DNA of 64,000 bases, taken from Forficula auricularia. Its lineage: Eukaryota; Arthropoda; Insecta; Dermaptera; Forficulidae. The position numbers were made by a program, and so were the translations under genes. Within the stretch, counting starts at the first letter, position 1. Each line of letters starts with the position of its first letter. The stretch covers positions 99,117,321 to 99,181,320 of the forward strand of contig JALMQS010000099.1 in NCBI GenBank assembly GCA_024734495.1, read 5' to 3'. A model generated the notes under the pieces. It did no database searches and was not told the DNA's origin. It was given only the letters and a program-made list of their open reading frames with translations. Positions 1 through 9,745 of the stretch are shown here, in pieces.

Positions 1-590
1 ATAGCACATCTTTGACGGCTCAATAAAGAGCCTTTAATGTGTTAGAGTGAAAGAGAAAGAGAATCAGACAGATGATGGTGAAAGAAAGAGAGAGAGAGGG
101 CATTCCAATGCGTAACCACTAAATATAAACGCATTGGTGTGTGCGTCATTAATTTAGTGTCTAATAATAATCAGCAAGCAGGCTATTTTAGGCCTATCAA
201 ATACGCCTTCGCATTTTCAAAAGTGTGTAAGAGGGAGGAAAAGAGGGTTGATAAATTCAATGGTCATGGGTGTCAAGATAAATCATTTGGTCCTTGAATG
301 TTTCATGTTTCTGTGAAAAGAACAAATTAACATTGCTTAATAATTGTCGAATCTTTGATTAAATAGCACAGTTCAGTCGGAAACGTGAATATTCGAAGTT
401 GTGTGCAACAGGTGCGTACGCACAAAGGAATAATAAAATTAATTCTGAAAACTATCAAAAAAGTTATCAATTACACATTTCCTTTTAATCAAGTAATTTT
501 GTTACGTACAAATTGGGACCCGGCAGTAATGAAGCAGATATATCGAAAATGATTTGCTGATCGAAGAAACGTATCCGAACTTTCCCTATT
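1..590. other. Intergenic, no gene seen
   Basis: No open frame of note and no repeat terminus that I recognise. There is a purine-rich GAGA-like tract around 48-98 and an ATTAAT motif near 150. It may be unique host DNA, but nothing assigns a function. Confidence 0.4.
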
Positions 591-593
591 TTT

Positions 594-1352
594 AACCGAC
601 TTCAAAAAAGGAGGAGGTTCTCTATTCGATTGAATTTTTTTTTTTTTTTTTTTTTTTTTTGTGCCTATGTTACCTCATATCTCCGCCAATTGTCGTTACC
701 GATTTTGAAAAAATTTTTTGCATTGGGTCCAGTCTAGCTTCCGATTGGTCCCATTTTTTTTTCGATTTTTTTTCATAAGGTATTAGACCTTTTTTATTAG
801 GTTTGTTTAGACCTAACCTCTTTGTTTATGAACCGATTTCGATGGTTCTTTTTTTATCCGAAAGGGGATGTCTTAGGGATGGTGTCATATTAATTTGGTC
901 AAGTGCTGATGATATGATCACTATTAATAACATCACTAAAGAGAAAAATAAAAATTTTAAAAATAAAAATTTTTAAGAAAAAAATAAAAACCGACTTCAA
1001 AAAATTAAATGCAACAAATGTAAAAATACACTAAAAGGTATAAAATAATTATTATCTTATTTAGTTACAACTAAACGACGAAATATTAACACGAAATTAC
1101 TTTTTTAAAGTCGGTGCCAAACAAGCTATACCTATAAGCGGGGCCCGCTAAACGTACTAAGTAAGATCCGTCGAGTGCGATTCGCAAAAGGTATATGTTT
1201 GGCACCAGCTTCAAAAGCCAATTTTGTGTTAATATTTCGTCGTTTAGTTGTAACTAAATAAGATAATAATTATTTTGTACCTTTTAGTGTATTTTTATAT
1301 TTGTTGAATTTAATTTTTTGAAGTCGGTTTTTATTTTTTTCTTAAAAATTTT
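594..1352 (+). mobile_element. Composite foldback element, copy 1
   Basis: The left end reads AACCGACTTCAAAAAAGG. The same terminus recurs internally at 990-1006 and, inverted, at about 1313-1328. The element has two parts. The left part (594-945) carries a T-tract and the phrase ATGAACCGATTTCGATGG. The right part (about 966-1350) is a foldback with arms of about 150-165 bp around a centre near 1155, including CGACGAAATATTAACA on one arm and its complement on the other. The whole arrangement recurs in opposite orientation at 25594-26402, so both parts move or were copied together. It has no coding capacity and is probably a non-autonomous DNA element. The superfamily is not identified, although the terminus is familiar from insect genomes. 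Confidence 0.7.
635..660. repeat. Poly-T tract (26 bp)
   Basis: Uninterrupted run of 26 T within the left part of the composite element. The inverted copy has a matching A-run near 26348. Confidence 0.95.
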
Positions 1353-1394
1353 TATATAGATAGTGCTCTGATTATAAAAACCAATAATTCACAC

Positions 1395-1695
1395 CCTAAC
1401 CTACTTTGCTTTGTGATTCGCCGACTCCCAACATCCCTTAGCGATTGAAGAGCCGAATCATTTTATTCGCCAAAATGTTTATCCCTATAGGACTTCAAGA
1501 AACTGGTCTTCCAGTCTTCTTCGTTCCTAAAGCTTAAAATCATCAATCCGTCACGATCTGGGTATACAGACACTTACGTTTCCAGCCTTTTGATTGACCA
1601 CTTCTCTTCCTCTTTTGGGTAATGCAAGAGTCTTTCAAGATCTATAAGGGTTGTATCATCTTGGTGTCATTCTTGAATTCGATTACGTTAAAAAA
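1395..1695 (+). pseudogene. Decayed non-LTR retrotransposon 3' end
   Basis: The stretch around 1460-1520 translates as HFIRQNVYPYRTSRNWSSS. This matches the C-terminal region of a jockey/CR1-like reverse transcriptase protein, also present at 47870-48155 (+) and 35640-36040 (-). The downstream part has the same 3' tail as those copies: AATGCAAGAGTCTTTC, an AGATCTATA phrase, then a TTGAATTCGATTACGTT end followed by A's. Frames are broken and the copy is clearly 5'-truncated. It is an old, inactive insertion. Confidence 0.65.
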
Positions 1696-1699
1696 AATA

Positions 1700-2635
1700 C
1701 TTATCTTAATGTTTTGCTCCTGATAGGATTCCCTTTCACCCGTATTTCTCTTCCAAGGATAGTTTTGGGTTCATTGTAATTTTATTTTTATTGAGAACAG
1801 TAACATTGTTAACACCCTACGCCTTGGGAGATCCGGATAATTTTATCAAGTCCGTCCATCCATTTCCTTATTTACGCCCAGAGTTTTGGGTCATTGTCTG
1901 TTCAGGTAGTACATGATTTACAGAAAGTAACTAAACTAGGTAAAGAAGATAATAAAGAAGGTAATTGAAGATAAAACTCGCTAGAGGAAGGCAACAGGAC
2001 CTGTGCACAGTTTTCTCAAGAAAATTTTATTGAGAGTTCACTACATATAGTAAGCGCTAAATTTAGAATGTGTATGGTATAAGTAAGAATAAACATACTT
2101 GGAAATTATTATTTATTAAATTGAACCTTCACTTCCGCTGGTCCTGGATACTAAAATCTGCAATGCCCTTTGTTCTATATGCAATTATTTGTATTTGTAT
2201 GGTCGTACAAGTAGAAATGGCGCCTGTGTTGTGGAAATCGTGTGCAAAAACATTCAGCCACATGAAGGGAAATATAATATTACACAAGGATGGATTTAAA
2301 AATCTATAAATAGTAAACAACATTTGTGGCTGTAGAAAAACAAACATCTACCAGTTGTGAAAATTGCAAATTCTATGCGAGTGTAATTACGTCATTCGCT
2401 TCGTTCCGTGGTTGACATGTTCATTTGTTCATACTAACATCAAATTAACTGCGTTACGCGCTGGTAATGAAATTTACTATTCTAATTTGACTTGTGAAAG
2501 GCAAGAATTATCATATTTATTTTAGTTTAAGAAAATTATATTACGGATGTCGGAAGCTAACTACGAGATTCCTTAAATAACTATAATTACAGGTAAATAT
2601 TTAATTATGTTTTATTTATTCTAACATTATAAATT
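1700..2635. other. Intergenic, no gene seen
   Basis: Two overlapping short open frames of 70-80 codons (2070-2309 and its opposite strand) show no recognisable domain, start context or codon bias. I treat them as chance. Nothing else is supported. Confidence 0.4.
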
Positions 2636-2639
2636 TATA

Positions 2640-2775
2640 AAGAGAAGTCAATGAAGTTGTCCCCTGCATGATGCAAATAAATATTAACATTTAACATATA
2701 TATCATTAGTTACTTTCTGTACTTCCTGAAGATGGGTTTGATAGCCCGAAATATATATATTGAAAAAGAAAAAAA
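2640..2775 (+). mobile_element. Short element with hammerhead-like motif
   Basis: The left part (2640-2700) is the complement of a dispersed repeat that also occurs near 14110, 17990, 60480 and 61110. The right part carries CTGAAGA at 2726-2732, then T, GGG (2734-2736), an 8-nt loop, CCC (2745-2747) and GAAA (2748-2751). An AT tract follows that can form a short helix. UUC just before CTGAAGA can pair with GAA just after that tract. This is the layout of a type I hammerhead ribozyme, except for one extra base before the central helix. It is related to the motifs at 11064, 21100 and 41573. Confidence 0.5.
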
Positions 2776-2878
2776 AATTTTATATCTTTTAATTTTAATG
2801 TGAAATAAGTGACCTAGAATCCTTAACTCATAGTAAATCAATATTAAATATAATATTTATTTACTCTTATCTTTATTT

Positions 2879-2970
2879 TAGAAACTATAGTTTCGAAGGT
2901 TTGACCTTCATCATCAGGCCTTCCAAGAAGTTTGCTACTCTCGGTAAATCAAAATCTTTTTCAATTAAAG
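2879..2970 (-). mobile_element. Dispersed repeat with hammerhead-like motif
   Basis: On the minus strand: CTGATGA (2917-2911), one T, GAAGG, a 5-nt loop, CCTTC, GAAA, then ACTATAGT, which is self-complementary. The five-pair central helix is perfect. The plus-strand continuation (TTTGCTACTCTCGGTAAATC) is the same dispersed sequence found near 14180 and 18045. Confidence 0.5.
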
Positions 2971-2974
2971 ATTT

Positions 2975-3480
2975 ATATTTATAGTAATATGTAAATTATA
3001 TATAATATAGATCTTGAATACAATATTTATGTTTTTAGATTATTTTTCTGATCCCGAAATTTATATTTTTCAAATGTAATTACCATATTGTATTAAATTT
3101 AGATCGACAAGTGTCTAAAGATCTCACTAAGTGAGCTAACTGAACAAGGTTTCGCTCCGTGGAATCTTCAGACACCTGTTTCTTATTAATGACGATCATT
3201 TAAATTTATAAATCGTAGCTAAACGATTTTTCAACAAATATTTTTTTGATTTTTTTAGTTATTTTGTAGAAGTAAATACATGTTCTATTCAGTGAAATAC
3301 ATTTTTAGCTTTTATTTATTTATTTATTTTTTATTGATAGTTTAGAAAAAAGTAATCATAACAAATTTAAGAATATTCCAAATTTAAAATTATTCCAATA
3401 TGATTTGTTACTGATAAACAAATATTTTTCAAAAATATAATTTGTACCTTACTTACTATAGATTCTTAACTTTAATTTGG
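2975..3480. other. AT-rich intergenic with a small imperfect palindrome
   Basis: Between 3111 and 3175 the phrases AAGTGTCTAAAGATC and GAATCTTCAGACACCT are near complements and could form a stem or the ends of a very small MITE. The rest is AT-rich sequence without coding potential. Confidence 0.35.
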
Positions 3481-3514
3481 GACTAATCTATCCAAAAAAA
3501 AGATTAGACAATTT

Positions 3515-3775
3515 GCAATTGAGAAATACTCAATTTCAAAATGGAGCTAATAAAAAAAGAATCAGTCAATTTCAAAAATAATAATAATCAATTTCAAAAT
3601 AGAATTAATTAATTCCAAAAACGAATTAGTCAAATTGAAAATAAAAATAATAAATTTAAAAATAATAATGCTCATTTCTAAAAAGATCAAATTTCAAATT
3701 TGGAATAATCATTTGCAAAATATGAATAAATAAGAATAATCAATTTAAAAATACAAATAATCTTTTGGAAATTGA
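3515..3775. repeat. Degenerate minisatellite (CAATTTCAAAA units)
   Basis: The phrase CAATTTCAAAA and close variants recur about every 25-30 bp, separated by AATAATAAT-type spacers. Units are diverged, and period and boundaries are approximate. Confidence 0.5.
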
Positions 3776-3781
3776 ATTGAA

Positions 3782-3966
3782 TTTTTTTTTTTTTTTGGCT
3801 TTTCGGCCTTTCTAGCCATAAGCCATTTACGATACTAATTATTTTATTTAAATTTGTCTCTACCTCGGGGGTCAGATTTTAGCCGGATGCCTCGAGTCGG
3901 ATTCGAACTCGGGTCCTCTTGGTTAGCTGGCTGACATGCTACCGCCTAGCCTACCCGACCCCCCAT
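3782..3966 (-). mobile_element. tRNA-derived SINE
   Basis: On the minus strand a tRNA-like head (GGTCGGGTAGGCTAGGCGG for box A, GAGTTCGAATCCG for box B) is followed by a body with AATCTGACCC and a tail that ends GGCCGAAAAGCC plus an A-run (T-run 3782-3796 on the plus strand). ATTGAATT flanks both sides and is a plausible target duplication. The AATCTGACCC body motif recurs in SINE-like sequences at 48230 and 57070. A truncated copy of the same 3' half is at 12560-12665. It is a SINE, not a functional tRNA gene, because the acceptor arms do not close. Confidence 0.75.
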
Positions 3967-4607
3967 TGAATTTAATTAATTTCATTTTGAAGTTGATTAT
4001 CGCAATTGAAATTAAAAAATATAAAAATTGTGATAGTCAACAAATTTTAAAAATCGACTCAATATGTCTAAACATCTTACTATATATTTCCGATTTTTTG
4101 TAGTTTAATCTTTAAAACAATTTATTCTTCCGACTCCTTAAGATATAACGAATTGTTTAGAGATATATACATAAACTTTGGGTTAATCCAGTGAGGATTG
4201 ACTAAACCAGATCATTTACAATAGAAGCTCTGTTTTCGTTAATTTCTAATTAAGAAATGCTCATAAAAATAAATGTGCGGACGAAAGTGATATTCCCCGA
4301 AAGCATCTTGAAGATTCTAGATCTAAAGCTTTAAGCTCTTTTCTCACACAAAAGGGAAGAGCATAAACATAAACATAAACACTTTTAAAATCCACTCTCA
4401 ATGTTGTTCTCTATAAATTTTAATCCCGTTGCTTGGTGTTTTTTCTCCCTATATCTGTCAGTGATGACTCGGATCATAATCACTAACTAATGTGATGGTT
4501 GTTGTGTGAATTTGGTAAGATTTAATTTAGATAGATAAAATAGCGTCAAACATGTTTGTTGTTATAGTCAAATCGTGATATCCGCACTCAGTTCCCGTTA
4601 CTTTCAT

Positions 4608-4654
4608 GTTATATGAGATCAAAATGACAAAACACCAAAATAGTCGAAATTTAA
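4608..4654 (+). repeat. Direct repeat flanking the LTR element, left copy
   Basis: Shares GTTATATGAGATC, then AAAATGACAAAACACC, with 7022-7074 in the same orientation. The right copy has one extra ATGAGA unit. The pair brackets the LTR retrotransposon but lies 0.3-0.4 kb outside its repeats, so it is not a normal 4-6 bp target duplication. Confidence 0.7.
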
Positions 4655-5058
4655 TTCAATTTTCTGCTCTGTAGTATGTTGGCTCGTTTTCATTATTTAA
4701 AATCCATGTCTCTTTGGTGATGATTGTCAAAATGAAAAGGATTAAATTATAATTCATCAAGAAGATAAGAATCGAGATCTCATTAATTATTATTTATATA
4801 ATTAATTTCATTTACCGCTTTGTATTTAAGTTATTTGTTTTCAATTAAAAATATATTTGTTATTCATTTTGTTCTCTATCGTCTATATTTTACTAAATTG
4901 ATGAAAGAGAAGAGAAAGGGGTTGAAAATAAATCGGACTTATGCGCGTCGAATTTGCGGGCTTCGTACTTTACATCTTCGGAGTTACATGAGTTATCATA
5001 TTCGTTTTTATTTGTCATTTATAAAGAAAAAATGTGAGAATTTATGGTATTTTTTCAT

Positions 5059-5179
5059 ACTTGATGTATTGTTAATCGTTTTATTGTTTAGGTATTTATA
5101 TTTATATGTTTGTTGATGTTATTGAAAATAAATGTTTTTTAATGAGATTACGAGTTCTTCATTAATATGATCGTAATAT
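5059..5179 (+). repeat. 5' LTR, 3' portion
   Basis: This 121-bp stretch recurs almost unchanged at 6581-6699, with one substitution and one 2-bp indel. It ends directly at a primer-binding site. The left boundary of the LTR upstream of 5059 is unresolved, because the 3' copy diverges there and seems to carry an internal deletion. Confidence 0.8.
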
Positions 5180-5192
5180 TGGCGCCCGAACA
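5180..5192 (+). other. tRNA-Lys-type primer binding site
   Basis: TGGCGCCCGAACA directly follows the LTR end. It matches the start of the lysine-tRNA primer site used by many retroelements. This places the start of the internal region and fixes the plus orientation. Confidence 0.8.
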
Positions 5193-5194
5193 AT

Positions 5195-6145
5195 GTGAAA
5201 ATGATAAGAAAACCTAGTGGACCACTGGCGAAGGGGAATAAGAAAAATGATTTTTCGAATATGGAAATAACGAGGGAGGAGATATCGAAGATCAAGGATG
5301 ACATAAAAAAAGGTGAGCATAGAGTAATAGATTTGGGAGAGGAGGTGAATAAATTAAAAAATAATTTTGAAGAAATAATAAAGAAATTAAAGGATGATTT
5401 GGAAGAGGAAAGAAACAAGAGAATAGAATTGGAAGAAATGATAAAAAGGGAGAAAAATTCGGAAAAGGCTAATGATTTCGAGATTAATAGGAATATTCAA
5501 TTAGCAGACGTGGGAAAATTCCTTCCGGTGTTTAGAGCACTCCCAGAGGAAGATCCGAAGTTATTTTTAAAAAAGGTCGAGAATACTCTATTAAAATATA
5601 AAGTACCAGAAGATGTTTGGCTCGTGGTGGTTTCGGAACAGTTGTTAGATAAGGCCAAGACATGGTGGCGGGTGGTGAATCAATTTCCAGCGTTGGATTG
5701 GAAAGATTTTAAAATGAAATTTCTCCGAGAATACGATAGTGTAATCGTTATGTTTTATGGGGAGAAACAGAGAGGGGACGAACCTATAAGGTTATTTATT
5801 GAGAATAAGATGGCTTTATATAAGAGAGTTTTTCCGGACGAAGATGCTGGTTCAATCCTTCAAGTTTTAGTGGAGATGATTACTCCACGTGTTAGATCGT
5901 TCATTAGGGGAATGGAATTCACTGATATTGAAGTGTTTATGCAGACGGTGGAAGAAATAGAAAGGGATTTAAAGGATGTTGATAAAGAAGAGAAGACGAG
6001 TCCCATTCAGGATAGAAGTTGCATTCAGGATAGACGTTTTTGTGGATTCTGTAGACGGGAAGGACATAGGGAAGAGACTTGCTTCAAGAAGGGAAACGAG
6101 TGGAGGGGCAAGGAAATAGGGAGTTCCTTGTTCAAAACGCAGTAA
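5195..6145 (+). CDS. gag: Gag of a Ty3/gypsy-like LTR retrotransposon
   Basis: 316 codons, intact. Residues about 25-90 are charged and heptad-like, so probably a coiled coil. Residues about 105-250 look like a retrotransposon capsid domain, with an AKTWWRVV segment followed by W-x-x-F-x-x-x-FLREY. Near the C-terminus is one zinc knuckle, C283-x2-C286-x4-H291-x4-C296 (CCHC), expected to bind RNA. The ATG lies 2 nt after the primer-binding site, and no better start is seen. Such proteins form the virus-like particle in the cytoplasm and package the element RNA. The reading frame has no stop and the flanking LTRs are nearly identical, so the insertion is fairly recent. Ty3/gypsy is inferred from the capsid pattern and the primer site, since no reverse transcriptase is left to classify it. 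Confidence 0.8.
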   Translation: MKMIRKPSGPLAKGNKKNDFSNMEITREEISKIKDDIKKGEHRVIDLGEEVNKLKNNFEEIIKKLKDDLEEERNKRIELEEMIKREKNSEKANDFEINRNIQLADVGKFLPVFRALPEEDPKLFLKKVENTLLKYKVPEDVWLVVVSEQLLDKAKTWWRVVNQFPALDWKDFKMKFLREYDSVIVMFYGEKQRGDEPIRLFIENKMALYKRVFPDEDAGSILQVLVEMITPRVRSFIRGMEFTDIEVFMQTVEEIERDLKDVDKEEKTSPIQDRSCIQDRRFCGFCRREGHREETCFKKGNEWRGKEIGSSLFKTQ

Positions 6146-6522
6146 GATTCCCTAAGAAAGTAAGAATAGAAAGTGAGATCTCTAATCATATTATTTGTTG
6201 TGAGAATAAATTTTCGGAAATCATTCGGCCCTCAATGGAATTAGAAATAGAGGAAAGAAGAAGGGTATTAAATAATGAAGATGATTTAATTCCGTATTGG
6301 TTGAAGGAAGTCAAGGAGGATGAGTTGAATATAATGGAAGAGGAGAAACTAGATGCTGGTCAGATGAAATTAAATCAAAATAAGGAAGAGTTACTTCATC
6401 AAATAAAATTATATTTAGAAAAATCGATGGATGGAGCAAAAATTATTGAAAATAGTCAAGAAAGGGGAAGGTTAGTTAAATATCATTCGAGTTATTTTAA
6501 ACCTAGGAAGAAAGAAGAATGA
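6079..6522 (+). CDS. Residual -1 frame Pol-like open frame
   Basis: Open in the -1 frame relative to Gag and overlapping its last codons. The product downstream of the likely shift site is rich in Glu and Lys. It contains no protease, reverse transcriptase, RNase H or integrase catalytic motif. Its last residues (GRLVKYHSSYFKP) resemble the extreme C-terminus of some gypsy-type integrases. The simplest reading is that nearly all of pol was deleted, leaving a short 5' part fused to the 3' end. It could instead be an element-specific accessory frame. The product is probably non-enzymatic. Confidence 0.5.
   Translation: MLQEGKRVEGQGNREFLVQNAVRFPKKVRIESEISNHIICCENKFSEIIRPSMELEIEERRRVLNNEDDLIPYWLKEVKEDELNIMEEEKLDAGQMKLNQNKEELLHQIKLYLEKSMDGAKIIENSQERGRLVKYHSSYFKPRKKEE
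6091..6097 (+). promoter_or_regulatory. Candidate -1 ribosomal frameshift site GGGAAAC
   Basis: The heptamer is in phase with Gag as G GGA AAC, the X XXY YYZ form used for -1 slippage by retroelements. It sits in the codons just after the zinc knuckle and within the overlap with the -1 frame, which then stays open to 6522. I did not establish a downstream pseudoknot. Confidence 0.55.
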
Positions 6523-6580
6523 TCCTGTGGGAAGCTGCGTCCGTGTTCTAAGGAGGGGAGAATTGATGCGTACAAAGCTT

Positions 6581-6699
6581 ACTTGATGTATTGTTAATCG
6601 TTTTATTGTTGGTATTTATATTTATATGTTTGTTGATGTTATTGAAAATAAATGTTTTTTAATGAGATTACGAGTTCTTCATTAATATAATCGTAATAT
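6581..6699 (+). repeat. 3' LTR of the gag-only element
   Basis: Near-identical to 5059-5179. A purine tract (AAGGAGGGGAG, 6550-6560) just upstream is a good polypurine tract for plus-strand priming. Between that tract and 6581 only about 20 bp of U3-like sequence remains, so the 3' LTR seems shortened. Confidence 0.75.
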
Positions 6700-7021
6700 A
6701 TTAAATTAAACCACTTCTGAATGCCAACAGTTACGAAAATCACCTAAAAATGGATTGGAACACATCGTCATTTTAAATAAATTATATTAAAAAAATCTAA
6801 TAATTCTATTTGATGGGATCTTTACAGGATCCCTCACAAACCATGATAAAATATATTTATAAATTTATATATATTTTTGACCATACACAAATTCGACTTT
6901 TCCCAACATATTAATTCGATTAATTTCCGGGAAATGGATACATATAACTCTGACGGTCGGGCAGACTGTCAGAGAAATCGACGTTGTATCCTAATTAATA
7001 GGGTCTCGTTTTTACTTTACT

Positions 7022-7074
7022 GTTATATGAGATATGAGATCAAAATGACAAAACACCAAAATAGTCGAAATTTT
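7022..7074 (+). repeat. Direct repeat flanking the LTR element, right copy
   Basis: Partner of 4608-4654, in the same orientation, with an added ATGAGA. See that entry for the relation to the LTR element. Confidence 0.7.
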
Positions 7075-7227
7075 AATTTGAACTTAAAAGCCATGAAAAT
7101 TTTAAGCTAAAAGAAATAAGGAAAAATGTATTTTTAAAATTAAAACGAATTCACCTACAAGCGTCTCTTATTTTAAAAGATTCACATTTTCAACCTCTCT
7201 TAAATTCACTCATTTACATTACTACAT

Positions 7228-7450
7228 AATATATGAGGCGAGAGGTGAATCGTGATCTAATATCGTGTACACCTACTTCCACTTCCACTTTCATTTCCAA
7301 GAATACACAATATTCACAATAGATGAAGGGGCATATCTAACGAATTCCAAAATAATTCAACATAATTCCAAAGAGGTGTAAAGCTAATTCTAATCGCGGC
7401 TTACCTCTCGATATGGGGTATGATGAAATCTTGTAATCGAGCATTTAAAA
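7228..7450 (-). mobile_element. MITE of the GTGGAAGTAGGTGTACA family, copy 1
   Basis: The phrase GAAGTAGGTGTACACGAT (minus strand) and the preceding segment ATTATTTTGGAATTCGTTAG recur at 49470-49600 on the plus strand. A shorter version is at 11255-11425. Both ends carry an inverted phrase of the type CTCTCG...CGCGATTA. No coding capacity. Confidence 0.55.
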
Positions 7451-7639
7451 AAAAAAAACTTTGCTTTGTATTATCGGAATATCTCAAAAACGGGTGAAAC
7501 TATTTATTATTCGCTCTATTAGTTATTTTTGTAAAGAAAACCCTGAAACGTGAAAAAATGTTGTGGCTGCTGCCGCAGTAATTTGGGCTTTGTGCAAATC
7601 AGTATTTCGCACCACGGCGCAAAAGGGACTTTCGCGTCC

Positions 7640-8060
7640 CTTTAAATTTTCAAATTATTATCCGTTATTTCAAATATTTCTATAAAAAACATTTTTCGTT
7701 TTGAAAAGTATATTGATTCTCGAAATGAATTGAAATGGTTGCCTAGTTACAAGGGGCAATTAAAATAAATGATTTTTCTGAAAAGGGTGCCTTTAGAAGG
7801 TTTGAAGTCCCTGTCTGGTAGATATATATTCTACTTCAAGCAAGTCTAAGACAAGTCCAGACGAGTTTTAGTCGAATAAAAATTGTTCTCGCTGAGGAAC
7901 TATTAAAATAGTATATAATAATACAAAAAAGGAATAAATAAAGATGATTAGAGAATTTTTAGACTAATCCATTTCTAATATTATTTTAAAAAATCTAATG
8001 TTAAATTTAAAAAATAACAAAAATGATGGCGTGTTCGATGAAATTTTCAAAAAAAACCGA
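7640..8060 (+). mobile_element. hAT-family relic fragments
   Basis: 7649-7715 (TTTCAAATATTTCTATAAAAA region) and 7995-8060 (AATGATGGCGTGTTCGATG region) are separately homologous to the complete hAT MITE at 42517-42835 and to the longer relic at 51039-52685. Unrelated sequence lies between them. Decayed; no terminal repeat found here. Confidence 0.5.
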
Positions 8061-8820
8061 AGATTAAAATAAGTTCCTACCTAGTAAAAAGAATAAACCT
8101 AATTTGAAGGATAAGAATTTAAGAAATTTTAGAAATTTTCCAAAGTGGTATTTATCAGTTAATTTTTTTTTAACTAAATATAATTAATATAAATATAGAC
8201 ATGTTTTAAATAATCAATTTAATTTTTCTACTTGCTGACATCAGCAGTCTCGCTCAAACCCACCGCCCGGCGCCAACAGTTTTTACTGCCCGCATGTGGG
8301 AGAGAGAATGATTACAAAATATAAATAAATCAATCTTTTTTTCTAGTATACTTATATTGTATTAAATATGTAACATATTAAAGAGAATATAAACATAGGA
8401 ACAGTTAACAAAGACAGCATGTTCATCCGACCGACAAACGCCAAGTTCAATTAAACTTTCAACGCATACACAAGTAAACAACTTATAATAAAGTCATTAT
8501 TCTAATAAACTAATGTTAGGAATTAGCAATTACGTATTTATCTGTCTTCGAAATTATATTACTCAGTAAGATGGGGGAGCAAAGCCGGGGGAATTGAATT
8601 CACTCGGAAAATTTTCAATTCTGTTGAGGTTAATGGCAAACTATAACAATAAACAATACTGTTAAGAGAGACAAGAATGAGACGTTTACAAGCTTCTTTG
8701 AAACCCTGAAGAGAAAGGGGTCTTCCGAAACGCCGTTTTTTTAAGAGAATGAAAATGAGGTTCTAATAATTTAATATTATACTCGAGATTAGACATAATT
8801 AATTAACTTATATAATAAAG
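8061..8820. other. Intergenic, no gene seen
   Basis: A GC-richer patch at 8232-8300 (CCCACCGCCCGGCGCC) stands out against the AT-rich background but has no assignable role. No ORF or repeat end is supported. Confidence 0.35.
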
Positions 8821-8821
8821 A

Positions 8822-9112
8822 GTAGACTCTGGGTCAGTGGTCAGAGTGTCGGGCCGCTGTCCTGAAGTATGCTGGTTCGAGACTGAGTCTCGGCAGATAT
8901 TTGCAGTCGCCTCCTCTTGGAAAGCAATGGTAAACTACCAAAAGCATAATTGCCTAGACAATCTCTCCAAACTAGCCGTCGGGAACCGGCATTAAAAAGT
9001 AGGTCCCGTATATCTGTGTAAAACAGTTAAACACACTCAGCATAAGTATATGTATAGATATGCCGAAACGTCAGGAAACCTGATATGGCACTTAGAGAAG
9101 ATATAATAAATA
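8822..9112 (+). mobile_element. tRNA-derived SINE
   Basis: The head has an A-box-like TGGTCAGAGTGTCGG and a B-box-like GGTTCGAGACT at tRNA-like spacing. The body contains GGAAAGCAATGGTAAACTACC, a motif style common in insect SINEs. The 3' end GATATGGCACTTAGAGAAG resembles the tail of the shorter SINE-like copy at 23045-23215. There is no coding frame. Confidence 0.65.
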
Positions 9113-9164
9113 TCCAATATTAAATAATGTTTTGAAATTAGGTCATTTTGGAAAAAAAATACAA

Positions 9165-9405
9165 ATAAAGTAAGTAACCCAAAAGTGGCATACCCTTTAA
9201 AGCGGACACCTTAGAACATCTGTGTTTAAAATATGGGCAAATAGGCCCCGAATTCTTGATGTTATGTTGGCCACCATTTGCAATACTGTTTAGAAGGCGA
9301 ATTTAGGGCCTGTTATTTTAAATACAAATGTTTTAAGGTGTCCGCTTTAAAGGGTATTTCGACTTTTGAGTCCCTTACTTTACTATTTTTTTTTTTTTTT
9401 TTTTT
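9165..9405. mobile_element. MITE with about 75-bp terminal inverted repeats
   Basis: Left arm 9169-9250 and right arm about 9290-9375 are near complements and share CCCTTTAAAGCGGACACCTT exactly. The T-run at 9387-9406 lies just beyond the right arm. About 210-240 bp in total, non-coding. Confidence 0.75.
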
Positions 9406-9745
9406 TAAGAAAGTAAGTATTAAGTAGTATATGTGTTGTACCATTTTGAGATCTTGTCTAAAATCTTTTAAAATAACTTACCATTTTATGTTAAGATAGC
9501 ACATTTTTTTACTGTATGAAGAGTCAAAGTAAAGTAGCTGATAAAAAAAATTGCTAACACATGAATCGATTAAATATGTTTGCCCCCGAAACCTTGGTTT
9601 TATTTTGGATTGTGGTCAATAGTAGGGTTATTCAGGATTGAGTAACAAAAATTAGAATGATTAAATATGGAAATTTATAGTCACGGCATCATCATTATCA
9701 TATTTGATGCAGGGTAGCGATTTTCCCAATTTTCAAAAAAATGCT

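Noticed and set aside
3890..3960. tRNA gene on the minus strand
   Set aside because: Same reason; the A-tail and flanking duplication mark it as a SINE.
4820..5116. 98-codon frame upstream of gag
   Set aside because: Runs through LTR sequence and AT-rich flank; basic, low-complexity product without a domain.
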